The notes: generated from the letters alone by a model not told the origin. 64,000 nucleotides of DNA from Cololabis saira (GCF_033807715.1 NC_084601.1:14284690-14348689); one strand, 5' to 3'. Counted from the first letter of the stretch, positions 41,120 through 52,189 are shown. Made by a program: numbers and translations.

Positions 41120-43350
41120 GGTGCAGGACGCTTCCAGCTCTTTGGGAGAGAAAAAGCTGGACATATAAATGCATGAGAAAAAATAAATGTGCTTTCGCAT
41201 TGGCCATGCAAAAATAGTCCATCTTGAATACTCAAAAATCACCATCCTCAAGATACTCAGAAAGCTGTGTTTTCACTTCATGAATATTGTCTCTTTTTGG
41301 TTGTTTTTCCATATTTCCATCTTTCTTTTTTTCCTTTTTTGTTGATAATTTTGTTCAAAAGAAAATTTAACTATAATATCTAGGTATATTGCTAGATGGT
41401 TTAGGGGTTTAAACTTTCATTTGGAACAAAATCAGCGTGACTGCAAAAACTTTAGAGAGTAAAAGATGGACTATGATGCTTAGACTTGAGACAGTCGACC
41501 TGTGTCAGGAGGAATAGCTTTTTAAGCCTTTGATAAGATTTATAAATCCTCATAGCTTCTGGTTGTGCAGCTTTTTTCTATTTTTTCCATAAATATCTGC
41601 CATGAATCTAGTGACGGTTGTTCGTGGGACTCGTACTGACAACACAATACCAGAAGGAGACAACCTATACCAACGGTCCTTTTGATAGACTTTCTGTACA
41701 AATATAAAGTTAAAATTACAAGGGTTTTTCTGCAGGAAACCATTCACACTCCCAGCAAGTTATTTTGATGTAGGTCGATTGCCCTAAGTGTTAATATGAA
41801 TTTCAGTTTTTTTAAAGACGTACTTTCAATTCTCTTTAAAAACAGCTTCTTTTGACATTGTTTTGGTCCCTAAGTAAAGCTGACACTCGTTGCCATCTAG
41901 TGATAAAATGTGGGGTTTTTTTAGCTCCCTTTAACACCATCGTCTCCTCAAACTTAGACTTAATGTGGGGAACTTTTGAGAGAAACGTCTCAGAGGAAGA
42001 TTAGAAAACTCAAAAGCGCTATGAATACAAAGTTGTCCTCGAGCTGACGAGTCCCTGGCCGTGGCCACTGTAAATTGGAGTTTGCTGGCCTGACTTGGTG
42101 TTTAGAGAGCTGCTGATGTACAAAACAGAAAACATCTGCAGAGCCAGCTCCGCGGGGAGTGCTTAAACAATGAGGAAGTGTCACCACATTGTTTTCTTTC
42201 TGTACCACAACTTTTTTTTAATACTTAATTACAACACAACCAGCTGCTTGCCTGCGAATGCTGTCATCACAAATGCAACGTTCATCTCTCTTCGTCTCCC
42301 CACATGTACGCTGAGACGCGCAGACGCAGACGGAGAGGACACGCACCTGCATATTTATGGCACATTATATCTGTCGGAGGCCGTGATGAGCATGTCGCCG
42401 TTAAAGCCTCACGACCTGCAAACAAGCAGGGCTGCCTTTAAACCAGCGGAGAAGCCGGGACGTCCACCTGGGAGGGTGAGAGGAGTGGACAAACACAATC
42501 AACTTGGGAATGTTACTCATCTTCCGACCCTGGAAAAGCAGCCCCCTTTGTTTGTTAGATTCTACATCCATGTGTGCACACTTGTATCCATTAAACGAGT
42601 CCCAACAGTGTCACTGATAAAACAGCAGGAAACACAAACAAAATATCTGTAAGCAATTAACTTCATGTTTATTTGTGATTTTTATCTCTAGGAAATCCTC
42701 CTGTTTCATCCCATCAGTGATAGCGTCCGTGTCCTGGCTGGATGCGGCTGTTCCCTGGTCCACGGTCACATTGTGTTTGAGAGAACTGTCCCAGCTGTGG
42801 AGATGATGGAGCTGAAGGGACTCTTGATTTTTGGGACCTGCTGTGCTCTGAGCCTGGAGGATAATGATGCAAGAATAAAGACCACATGGGACCGGTGCCA
42901 GAATCTATGTACAGTTTGAAATTAATCAGACGTCACTGCATCACTTCTAGCATGAAGGAATCTGCTTTTCTCTTTGTCTCGGAAGCTAAAACGAGGTCGG
43001 AAGCGTGAAATATTCTGACTGGTGCACGCCGGAATATATGAATCTCATTACCATGTACGAGAAGAATAATTTATACATGAAACACTCTGCTGCACTAAAA
43101 CTTTAACTTGAATGGAGATGTCTAAAGATTCAGTTTCAATGTAAATTTATTTGTATAGAATAATTTAAAAAGAGGAAGAAAGAAGCAGCATTTGATGATA
43201 GCGGATGCTTCGGGCAAAGCAAAGCTCCAACGCTCTAACCGCTGGACAATGGCTCAGAAAGAGAGTCCATCTCCACTGCATGTAAAGATGTCCAACTTTG
43301 CAGCAGGAATAAAAATGTATTTTCGGTCTGGTTCGAATGATCATTTCAGA
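41120..43350. other. No gene seen
   Basis: The longest frame (42,170-42,652, plus, 160 codons) has no signal, domain or compositional pattern of a known protein and no flanking splice signals that would extend it. I do not call it a gene. Confidence 0.45.
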
Positions 43351-43357
43351 TTTTGCC

Positions 43358-43600
43358 ACTGAAACAAAATGCATTTGAAATGGGAGCTCCCGTTGCAAAT
43401 GTTCGCTGGCGGCTGTGGGTCAGCTAGCGGAGCCAGGAGCCGCGGCGGACCATGTCAGGACCATTTCATTGGAAGTCTGTTGGGACCAGCAGTCAGTCGT
43501 CCCATGACACTGTGCTGCAGGTGGTGTAACCCTCTGCTTGTCCTTACACTCTGGAAGCACTTATTTCAGCGGCAACACTTGAAATGAGGACGCTTGGACA
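43358..43600 (+). repeat. Unclassified dispersed repeat, copy 2
   Basis: Its first ~120 bp align with 23,217-23,340. The copy continues with GTGCTGCAGGTGGTGTAACCC and CTGGAAGCACTTATTTCAGCGGCAACACTTGAAATGAGGAC. No terminal inverted repeats are seen. Confidence 0.55.
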
Positions 43601-43604
43601 GATT

Positions 43605-44030
43605 TTATAAGAACCAAGTCATTTTAATTTGCATGAGATGCTAGTGTACGCTGTGTCAGCCAAGCTAAAATTGCTAATTGTGGCTGACAAAGTGACAAAG
43701 TGTGCGTGTTCCAGCTGGCTTCCCACGCCTCTTCGTTCAACTCATCTGCACCATGAAGAAAAAGATGCTTCAGAATCTTCAGGACACAACAACATTAAAG
43801 CACCAGCAACAAATATCATTATATTAAGTAACTGCTCATATTCATCCTCTCTGTTGCAGTTGTCAGTTTTAAAAATCTGTTACGTGACACGGTGACACTT
43901 CACATGACAGGATCCAGGGAGACGCCTGGACAAGCTGCGATGACGGATTGACTACCATTCATAAAGTTGAAGGATGAGTGTGATGCTGGCTATCAGCACT
44001 AATGTTTGTTGGTGTTGGTGTGAGCTGATG
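43605..44030. other. No gene seen
   Basis: Short frames without domain. Confidence 0.4.
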
Positions 44031-44035
44031 TGGAG

Positions 44036-44185
44036 CAGTGTGCCGGTTTGGTGGTTAACACGTTTGTCTCACAACAAGATGGTTTGTGTTTCAAATCCCA
44101 CCAGTGGTCTTCCTGTGTGGAGTTGCTATGCTCTGCTCATGCTTGCATGGAGTTCCTCCAGCAAAGTTCCAGCAAAGATTTTTGG
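44036..44185 (+). mobile_element. tRNA-derived SINE, head retained
   Basis: TTTGGTGGTTAACACGTTTGTCTCACAACAAGATGGTTTGTGTTTCAAATCCC retains an A-box-like part (TGGTTAACACG) and a B-box-like part (GTTTCAAATCC). It is followed by TTCCTGTGTGGAGTTGCTATGCTCTGCTC, the body of the family at 4900 and 22,620. Confidence 0.7.
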
Positions 44186-44189
44186 GAAG

Positions 44190-46814
44190 TCTGAAAGGCC
44201 GTGATGGCATTAAAGAGTTGTGTTAGCTGCTTGCTTAGTTGCGCCCCCAAGTGGAGAAAGATCCATTAATGCCCCCCTTCAACAGTTTTAAAACAACTTT
44301 CTCTGATTTGAATTTTGTGCAGATTCTGTCATGCATCAAAAACTCTGTGTGGATGGAGCAGAGTCCTGTCACTTCTGCTTCGGACCCTGATCCCAAAAGT
44401 TAAAGCTGGAACTGTCAGAAAGACCTGACTGATAAGACTCTTCGTAGGCCAAGTTTAACAACCTTATCTCTCCTTTTTCTATAATTCTTAAACGGACATT
44501 GTAGTTGATGGTTAATATCAATTTGATCGGCAAAGAGGTTCAAGATAATTGAACAGTTTCTGAACAGGACCACGCGGCAACATTTACTCATGGATGTGAT
44601 AGAGGATACATCAAGATGATTGTATGAGGGTTTTATTGTAATGCTACACAGTAATCATTCTTTACAACATAATCTATTGTGTTTCAGGTTCAGTCCTCCA
44701 GCTTGTCTGCATGCTGGGTTTTGCGTCAGCGTGCCAACCTGCTGCTGAATCAGTTTCTACCTCCTCATCTGGTGCCAGATCCCTGCCAGCCGTGCGACGG
44801 CGAGGGTGATAATTGATTTTAATTTTAGATCATGCCAGCACAAAGAGAAGCATGATTAATATCATTTGCATTGCCTTTGTGATTCCCTGCTGTTGCAAGT
44901 TGCGATGCCTGTGATGTCATGCTGTCGTTGTTGCTTGAAGCAGTTTCTTAAACAACCACCCGTACCTATGGGACATGCGTTGTTGCAGAGCCGGCCTGAA
45001 ACCCAAATGCAACGTGCAGAACCCAACTCTCTGGCATCTTAGCATAAACCATCAAACCAACACTCTCTAAACAATCTGCACTTAGTCTGAAATGTCACCA
45101 AAAATCTGTCCGCTTCTGTTATCATTTTTATTTATCTATTTATTTATATTTACCAAGTGTAAGAAAAGGATAAATAGCGTCCTCCAGTTTGGAACACAAT
45201 CTGCTTATGTAGAGGAATCTATGGCTCTCCTGTTCAACTGTCCTCTGAGCATCTGGTCGGTCAGCTCTCCTTAATGTAGTTTATAAAAAAATAAATAAAA
45301 AAAACGTTATTAAGCAGCAAATTCAGTTGTGCCGGTATGTGGAGTTGCTGAGTCTGCAGAGAGCTGCTGCACACAAGAGCTCAATTTCAAGTCTTTGACC
45401 TCCGGGAAGCTGGTTATTGAAGCATACAGGCAACGAGGAAGAAGACGCACCTGCCCAGATTGAAATCTTTATTTTTATCCATTTCTTTCCCGGCTCTTTT
45501 CAACTGTGCTATAAAAATAAATTTCATCATCTGACTCGGAAAAAAAATAGGGATCTGCATTTGATCGTTATGCTCATATTGTTTTTAATCTTTCTGGGCT
45601 TGATGGAAACAGACTGTGGCACATTTGCCGGAGAGGAGAAAAGGTAGAGTTATTTACAGCCATGAGTCATCTGCTGCAAAAAATAAAAAGATAACACTTT
45701 CAAACAATAAAAGCCCCATTTTCAGTGTAAAGACCCGTACACCCATTTGGAAAGATCTTAAACTCCTTCAATAGATTAGAAATGAAGGTCTATCATACAT
45801 AAGTAGGCATTGACTATTCACTTTCTGCAGCACTAGCCATTCACAGCAGGGTGAGCAGGCCTCTGAGAACATGAGAGTACTATAAGCCTCTTTTACACGG
45901 ACATGCACACACAACTCTCCCCAATCTCCTTCCCTTGGCTTTTCTCTTGGATTCACTAATTCGTACCTGCAGAGGAGCTGTAATTTATGCGTCAAAGGTG
46001 GATGGCAATGTCAGAGAAAGCGTGTTAGGTCAGACTAAGCTGACAGGTGGATATTACAGGAAACGTGCTGCGTGCAGTCAATTGCATGATTTATTTCATT
46101 ATTTAATGCAGCGTAAAATAATAGATAAATGTTTTGGATTATTGAACTGATGACTGACAAAGGAAATCCACACCCACAGAGGCTTGTGACCACTGACCGC
46201 TAACATTTGTCCTCACGTCCTGTTATAATAGCAAGGATCTTTTCATGAGCAATAGCAAAATGGCTCAAAGCTTTCTCAATCTATAGAGAAAGCTTTTTGG
46301 CTCACCGATAACATCACAAGTAGTTATAATGGATTTCCTGTTTGTGGCTTTGGGGACACATGCGCAGTGGACAAGATTGATTTTGTCTAGAACTTTATGA
46401 TACCATCAGCTTAAGATACTTTGTTATTAAGGGGCACTTTGTGTTTAAAATGATATTGCCTATAAATCCAGCAATGTCAGATAATTTGGAGGGGAAAAAA
46501 CACGTCATGATTTGGTTTTGTGCCCCAGAAAAACAACGTGGAAATGTATAAAGCGTATGCTCTTAAGTTCCAAGCTAAAAGACCAACCGGACAACCGTGT
46601 TTATTTCAACAGTCATTTGTGAAAACAGGCTTCAAGTGCTCATTGAACATTGCTCCAATATTCTCGCAATTAAATGTATCGTATGCGTGTTATTAGTTTC
46701 ATGGAGGGAAAACATAATCCCTTAAATCCACATTTTTCATTGACTAAAGGTAATTTTAAGTTTTTAGCTAAGAAATAATATTTTATTCTAACTTACGCCA
46801 CAAACAAAAGTGAC
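44190..46814. other. No gene seen
   Basis: Non-coding. A small hairpin at about 46,266-46,300 (AAAGCTTTCTC and its inverse) is the only structure noticed. Confidence 0.45.
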
Positions 46815-48195
46815 TTAAAGGGGACCTATTATGAAAAACAAGTTGTTTCTTGCTTTAACATATATAAAGTGGTCTCCCCCTCACCCTGACAACACAGAGA
46901 AGGAGGAAAGCAACCGAATTCTGCAGTGTACAGCCGCCAGGATGAATCTTCCAGTGTAATGTGACTTCTACGAGCCGTTCAGAATCTGCACCCGTGAGTC
47001 ACGACGGGAGCAGATTTCCATAGGTCAGCCTCCGCTGCATGAAACCACGCCCAAAACTAACGCCGCCCGCCGGAGCGTCCGCCATTGTTTGGAAGCGGGG
47101 AATCATCTGGCTGTTTGAACAACGAGCGATAGTAAAAATTAGGTTTTGCATCGACACTTACCCTCATAAAAGGATCAGTACCAACAGCACGGACCTGGCA
47201 ACTGCATACGAGTCAGCGGTAAGAACGATAATTTTTTATGTTATTTATATTTGTTTACAAGTATGATCTTTGCATGGGCTAAGTATTTAGATTAGCTCTG
47301 GTGTTACTCCGTGTTACGGAGCTCTATTAGTACCGTAACACATTTTTTTCTGTATGGTTTCAGATCTTGCAAGCAATGCACCTGAAGCTGTTCAACGACA
47401 CCTTCAGAAGATGCGCGGTCCTTCCTTGAGCCAGCAATAGTGCATAAATGTTATTTATATACAACTTATGTTATTTTATTTTTTTTAACAATAAAGTTGC
47501 CATTTGTGAACCTTCAGTGTTGTGATTTCTTTACAGTTAACATGATTCATTTGTGTTGTAACATAACAGTTATAACTGTGGTGTACCTGTTTAGAATTCA
47601 ATTCAATCTTCCTGTGTGAAGACGAGGTGACTAAAGGCTGATTTATGGTTCCGCGTTACACCAACGCAGAGCCTACGGCGTAGGATACGCGTCAATTTAA
47701 TGCAGAACCGTAATTCAGGCTTTAAGATCCCACACCGTGTCATAAATGCATGCGAGCGTCCGACTATCGCGTCGAGCTGCGTGACATCGGACGCTCTCTG
47801 TCCACACTGAAACCGTTAAACTCGCGGCCAGTTAAGACAGTCCAATACAAAAAAAATAAGGCAATGGAATTGATTTTGTCACTGAAGCTCGCTCGCATCG
47901 CATCGGACACGCTTTAATAGTGTACGGAGCCGCTGCTCTTCTCCCCGGAGCAAGGCTTTGTGTCCTCCCCTGCTACACGTCATTCAAGCAGCCAATCAGC
48001 ACAGAGCTTCATTATCATAGCCTCCCCTCCCCTCAGAATCCAGCACAGAAAATGAGCTTAGAAGCGGTAAAACTAGAGATATGGCCCAGAGGCTGAATTT
48101 CTGATTTATGTAGAAAAAACAAGCTTTAGATTGTTTTTAAGACATTCAAGGCCTGTTTAAAATATACATTAAATGCCATAATAGGTCTCCTTTAA
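46815..48195. mobile_element. TTAA-flanked element, long copy (1.38 kb) with exon-like interior
   Basis: The inverted ends TTAAAGGGGACCTATTATG and CATAATAGGTCTCCTTTAA match the 491-bp copy. The extra interior holds a plus-strand frame from 47,039 (MKPRPKLTPPAGASAIVWKR...) running into a GTAAGA donor at 47,220. An acceptor TGGTTTCAG at about 47,364 is followed by ILQAMHLKLFNDTFRRCAVLP and a stop, then AATAAA at 47,490. I do not recognise the protein. It may be a transposon gene remnant or a captured exon pair. A GC-rich MITE is inserted at 47,634. Confidence 0.75.
47634..47722. mobile_element. GC-rich palindromic MITE, copy inside the TTAA element
   Basis: AAGGCTGATTTATGGTTCCGCG...TAATTCAGGCTT, with a GCCTACGGCGTAGGATACGCG core. 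It is bounded by TAA on both sides, which would fit a 3-bp (TWA) PIF/Harbinger-type duplication. Confidence 0.7.
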
Positions 48196-48685
48196 GTACA
48201 TTTTTGCGTCCCTATGGTTGTTGTTCTTGGTACTGCCACCAGGGGGCGTCTGAACAGTTTCCTTCACCTACAACCTGCATCAAAGTCACCCGAGGCACCT
48301 GAAAAGCTTCCTGATAAAATCACTGGGAGTGATGGAGGATTGGAAACAATCAACAATATTGCTCTTCAACAAATGGTGAGAAGGGGCCCTGTGCCCGGAG
48401 TTAATCCACTTTGAAAAGAGAACTGCGTTTCAAGGTAAATAACCATTAATCACCACTGACAACAAGGGGCTTTAAAATTACTCTGTCTAATGTTCTGCAG
48501 CTAATGAAATAACCACAAAAGGATCATTTCATCCCTGGCTCCCTGAGCCGCTGCAAATCTTTTGCAAAGAGCGTGACATTGCTGCCCATTAATAGGCTGG
48601 GACAAATTTGCTCTGATTAACTGTTAGCCACTCAGTCTGTTGGGATGATTTAAAAGACCACAAGAATATTTTCTGTTATTCATAA
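48196..48685. other. No gene seen
   Basis: Short frames only. Confidence 0.4.
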
Positions 48686-48689
48686 ATGA

Positions 48690-48792
48690 TCAGGGTACAG
48701 AGGTGTGCTGGAGCCCATCCCAGCTGTCTTTTGGTGAAAAGGCAGGAGTACACTCTGGACAGTTTGCAAGTCCATCACGGGGCCCCATTGAG
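48690..48792 (+). mobile_element. SINE-like repeat body fragment
   Basis: GTGTGCTGGAGCCCATCCCAGCTGTCTTTTGGTGAAAAGGCAGGAGTACACTCTGGACAGTTTGCAAGTCCATCACGGGGCCC is the central body of the repeat family at 4900. Confidence 0.7.
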
Positions 48793-49304
48793 GTGAGCAA
48801 CTTCAGTACTTTTAAAATAATTATTTGAATTCAAAGTTGTGGAAAAGTTAAAAAAAGCAAAAAGAAATCCCCCAAACAGAAGCTGAAATAAGTCCAACTC
48901 TAATTACTCCACCTGTTTCACTGTGAGCAGCAGTGATGATTATAGATTATGAGGCCTTTAAGACGCCACGTGCACCCTGTTGGCATGACAGCCTTTTTCT
49001 CATCATCACGCTGTCTAAGACACGGTTTAGTCTCGGTCCTCATGGGTGCAGGCAGATGAATTGCTCAACATTGGTATTTATAGCAGAACCCCAGTGGGTG
49101 GGTAGTTTCTTTTGATATGTGCCATAAATATTTATCGTCTGAAAAATAAATGATATCTCACTTCCATTGTTGTAGTCTAATCTCTATTCATGATATCCTA
49201 GAAACAGAGAAAAAAATCACCCACTTTCCTCCTTTCTTCTGTATCCATATGAGAAAACTATAGTTGCAGTATTGACCAGAAAAGGAAAATACTAACTTTT
49301 AATC

Positions 49305-49405
49305 CATCCATTCCTTTTCTTCACCCGTTTAATCCTGTGCAGGGTCACGGGGGTCGGCTGGAGCCCCAGGTGAGAGGCCGGGTTACAGCCCGGACCGGTC
49401 TATCG
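49305..49405 (+). mobile_element. SINE-like repeat body fragment
   Basis: ATCCATTCCTTTTCTTCACCCGTTTAATCCTGTGCAGGGTCACGGGGGTCGGCTGGAGCCCCAGGTGAGAGGC, the same family, truncated. Confidence 0.65.
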
Positions 49406-49613
49406 CAGAAATCAAATCAAATAGTTGAGTTTGATAGAAAATGTGTGCGCAAGCACTTGCCTGTATGGATGCTGGATTTATCGTGTAGTCATGGAAACAC
49501 TACAATTGCTCAAAGTTAATGATTCCCATTTTGTAAACCTGCATCTTCCCGTCCTCCGGATATTCAGAGGTTCTAATGAGCCTGTCACGTGGGCGTTTGC
49601 TTCGTGATTGCCC

Positions 49614-49634
49614 CACACACACACACACACACAC
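49614..49634. repeat. Short (CA)n tract
   Basis: Ten CA units. Confidence 0.9.
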
Positions 49635-49988
49635 TGAAGCAGCTAAGATAGGCTTGAGTGAGTTGCACAGCGTCGTCTGATAAGGAGGAGAGACGGTCGC
49701 ATTAGAGGGGAACAAAAGAGCTGCCTGCAGAAAGAAGTGAAAGGGAAGAATGCAGCCGGCTCTGTTGTTGTTGTTTTTCTTTGTTTTTAAATCCAAGACA
49801 CTGCTGGTGTTTACGTGCGTGCGTGGCTGTGAGGCCGGCCGGCGAGGTCTGGACTCACACATCTGTGCTCGATCATCATTCAGACACCACACGATACCAG
49901 AGTTCGCTTCAAACGACACCGAAGTACAGAAAAAGCTGAATTCTTCCACACATGTTTTATCAAAAGTGAACAATAAAAAAGGGGTTTC

Positions 49989-49994
49989 TTTATT
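49989..49994 (-). terminator. tfpi2: tfpi2 polyadenylation signal
   Basis: AATAAA on the minus strand (TTTATT on plus), 260 bases beyond the stop codon. This is the first such hexamer I see downstream of the last coding exon, giving a 3' UTR of about 280 nt. Confidence 0.65.
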
Positions 49995-50253
49995 AATCAG
50001 TTGTTTTTCAAAAACATGCACTTCATACATAACGTAAAAATATCAAAATACAGACTGAGACACACTTGTGTATCAGGTACAAGTATCAGGAACAGCTTAC
50101 AATGATATCACATTTGAACCAATATAATAAGGCATTACAAATACAGTCGTGATTTGTGTATGTACTTCATAACAAGACGACCTCGTCAACGTGTGAACAG
50201 ACGTGTTAGTTTCTGCTGAGAACTCGTCCGTGTGAGTGAAATGTGTCAGGCGT

Positions 50254-50327
50254 CTACGGCCGCGGGTGCATGATGCGGTTGCGTCTCTTGCGTCTGCCTT
50301 TTCTCAGGACCTTGTGCGTTTTACTTC
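50254..50327 (-). CDS. tfpi2: tfpi2 exon 5, basic C-terminal tail
   Basis: It follows the acceptor TCTGTTCCAG and encodes GSKTHKVLRKGRRKRRNR, then IMHPRP and TAG. Basic tails of this kind in TFPI and TFPI2 bind heparan sulphate and hold the protein at the cell surface or matrix. An alternative acceptor 4 bases in (50,323) is discussed in the findings. Confidence 0.88.
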
Positions 50328-52164
50328 CTGGAACAGACACACACAAAAAAAGAAAAATTGAAACAACAGATCAGAGTAGGTTGCAAGTACCCTGATGGCT
50401 GACCTTATACACTCAGGCTAATCCAAACAAAGATATCCCGGAGACAGACACTGTCTGCTGTAAAACAGTGATTAGCTGTGCGGTTTAGTTTTGGAGGCCA
50501 CACAAAGGCCTCCTTCAGATGCCAGGAATGTTTTAGACCCATACTGAACGCATCTAAGCACATTTCAGTCTTCCCCCTGTCCCTCTTTCACTTAATTCAA
50601 AACACTCGTGCAACGTGCACTCACGAACCTTTAACGCACACGTCCGTGCAGCTCTGCCGCGAGACAAAGTTGTTGCTGCTCCCTCCGCAGCCTGAGTAGA
50701 CGAACTCCTCGCACATCTTGGTGGCTGTGTTGTAGTAATATCGAGTGATGGAAGCCGAGCACTTCCCTTTGTCCAGAGGGTCCCGACAGAGGACGGGAAC
50801 AGCTGTTGAAATGCCAAGAACATGACGGTGAGACCACTAATCCTGCAGTCAACTATTTCTGTTACCATTCCCTCGTTGTTGGTCTTACTCACTTTTTTGT
50901 GGACTGCAGTACTCTGTGCAAGAAGTCAGACCTGGGAAGCGGTTGGAGTTCCCACCACAGCCCCCGTAATAAAAGGGCTCACATTGCATGGTGGTCATGT
51001 TGAAGAAGTAGCGGGGGAACAGGGCCCGGCAGGGTCCCTCCTGTTTGGGAAACCTGCAGATCTGAGGGATCTCTGTGGAGAAGGTTGGGTGGGGGAGGGA
51101 GGGGTTGTGAGTGGAAAGACCTCACAAAGACTCACAAACTTATCCCAACTATCCCCCAAAAAAAACAACAACCATAAATGCATTTGACTAAGTTATATGT
51201 CTGCAGTTTTGACACTAACGCCTGCAGATAGACTCTGGACTCCATAGTCTATTTGCTGCGTTCCATTTACCTCCGAAGTCGGAACTCGGAACTGGGAATG
51301 ACGTCACAGCCGAGTTATCAGCGTTCCAGTTACAAAGTAGGTAAACAAGTTTGTAGTTCGCATATACCACATGAAAAATGTAAATTACACTATAGCAGCA
51401 TTTCCACATATATATGCCGAGTGTGACCAAAACTAGAATGAAGTGCTACGAATTTTTACAGAGCTCTCTTCTACTGTTTACAACCAGGGCAGCCATCTCG
51501 GAATGTGAACTCGGGGGTGGTGAAGACTCCCACTTTCCCAGTGTGAAATCCCACTTCGAGGGGCGTTCCAGTTGAAAATTCCGACTGGGAACTGGGAAAT
51601 CCCCACTTCCGAGGACAAATGGAACGCGGCATATCTGCAGGCGTTAGTGTAGAGTCTGGAGGATTCAAGCACGACCCTTGTGCACGTCAATTTCAATCCA
51701 AGAACTTACTTGGGATTCTGAAACACGTCTTCTGGCACTCCTGATAACTCTTGAAGTTGTTGGCATTCCCCATGCATCCCCCAAAGTGGAAGATCTCACA
51801 CTTCTGGGTGATGGTGTTGTAATAATAGCGCTCGATGTTTGCTCGGCAGGGTCCTTCATCCATCTGAAGAAGGCACACGCCTGCAGGGAAAAAGCACCGG
51901 CAACAATCTTATTATAGAGCAAAAAAAGCATCAACAAAACCCTCCGCCAGGTTTCAAACTTTTCCCCATGCATTGCAGCCTGCTGGTGTCACGCCCAAGA
52001 GAATATGATATCCAGCATTTAAAAGAAGAAGAAAAGCGTATTACTTCTTTTAAAACAGTGGAGAGATTCTGAAGAGACGTGATGAGATTACCTTTATGTG
52101 AGTAGCCGAAAACGCCGTGAAACGAGGACAGGAGCGTGAACAGCGCGAATAAGTCCAGCTCCAT
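50254..52164 (-). CDS. tfpi2: Tissue factor pathway inhibitor 2 (complete gene, five coding exons)
   Basis: A secreted Kunitz-type serine-protease inhibitor of the extracellular matrix; the family inhibits plasmin, trypsin and factor VIIa/tissue factor. Coding exons are 52164-52092, 51880-51710, 51072-50893, 50802-50629 and 50327-50254, all introns in phase 1. The sum is 672 nt, 223 residues, against about 235 in human. Domains are signal peptide 1-20, Kunitz 1 at 27-77, Kunitz 2 at 87-137, Kunitz 3 at 147-197, and a basic C-terminal tail rich in Arg/Lys at 199-223. Each Kunitz domain keeps six cysteines and the YYYN/YFFN and GGC/SGC signatures. The one-exon-per-domain layout is as in mammals. 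Three tandem domains also describe TFPI, but the short length, tail and gngt1 as neighbour favour TFPI2. The last splice junction is ambiguous (see findings). Confidence 0.95.
50629..50802 (-). CDS. tfpi2: tfpi2 exon 4, Kunitz domain 3
   Basis: Residues 142-199. Cysteines are at 147, 156, 172, 180, 193 and 197. The P1 position after the second cysteine is Ser157, so this domain should be a poor inhibitor of trypsin-like enzymes; human domain 3 also has Ser there. The motifs ITRYYYNTATKMC and SGCGGSSNNFVSR are intact. Confidence 0.93.
50893..51072 (-). CDS. tfpi2: tfpi2 exon 3, Kunitz domain 2
   Basis: Residues 82-141. Cysteines are at 87, 96, 112, 120, 133 and 137. P1 is Arg97 in GPCRALFPR, the form expected of an active trypsin/plasmin-type inhibitor. 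Asn106 in NMT is a sequon. The domain is canonical in spacing; human domain 2 is known to be atypical, with an acidic P1 and an insertion near the GGC loop. Confidence 0.93.
51212..51650. mobile_element. Inverted-repeat MITE inside tfpi2 intron 2
   Basis: ACACTAACGCCTGCAGATA at 51,212-51,230 is repeated inverted at 51,632-51,650. Inside, GCTGCGTTCCATTTACCTCCGAAGT (51,250) and its inverted relative ending near 51,629 form further terminal repeats, with mirrored GGAACTGGGAA/TTCCCAGTTCC words. A 22-bp segment is extra on the left. No clean target duplication is identified. Confidence 0.7.
51710..51880 (-). CDS. tfpi2: tfpi2 exon 2, Kunitz domain 1
   Basis: Residues 25-81. Cysteines are at 27, 36, 52, 60, 73 and 77. 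P1 is Arg37 in GPCRANIERYYYN, as in human TFPI2 domain 1, which carries the main plasmin- and trypsin-inhibiting activity. HFGGCMGNANNF is the conserved second-loop motif. Confidence 0.95.
52092..52164 (-). CDS. tfpi2: tfpi2 exon 1, signal peptide
   Basis: The ATG at 52,164-52,162 begins MELDLFALFTLLSSFHGVFG, a secretory signal with likely cleavage near residue 20, followed by YSHK and the donor AAAG/GTAATC. It is the only ATG between the TATA box and the first Kunitz exon in this frame. Confidence 0.92.
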
Positions 52165-52189
52165 TGTCTAAGTTTGGTGTTTTCTCGCT

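Noticed and set aside
42170..42652. 160-codon plus-strand open frame
   Set aside because: No domain, signal or conserved pattern, and no flanking exon structure. A frame of this length is expected by chance in 64 kb read in six frames.
49500..50030. 176-codon minus-strand frame beyond tfpi2
   Set aside because: It overlaps the tfpi2 3' UTR and the CA tract, and its composition (VCVCVCV, NNNN) reflects repeats, not a protein family.
51693..51878. Reading the first Kunitz domain as a separate small protein starting at an internal Met
   Set aside because: The upstream acceptor and phase-1 join to the signal-peptide exon show that it is exon 2 of tfpi2, not a single-domain gene.
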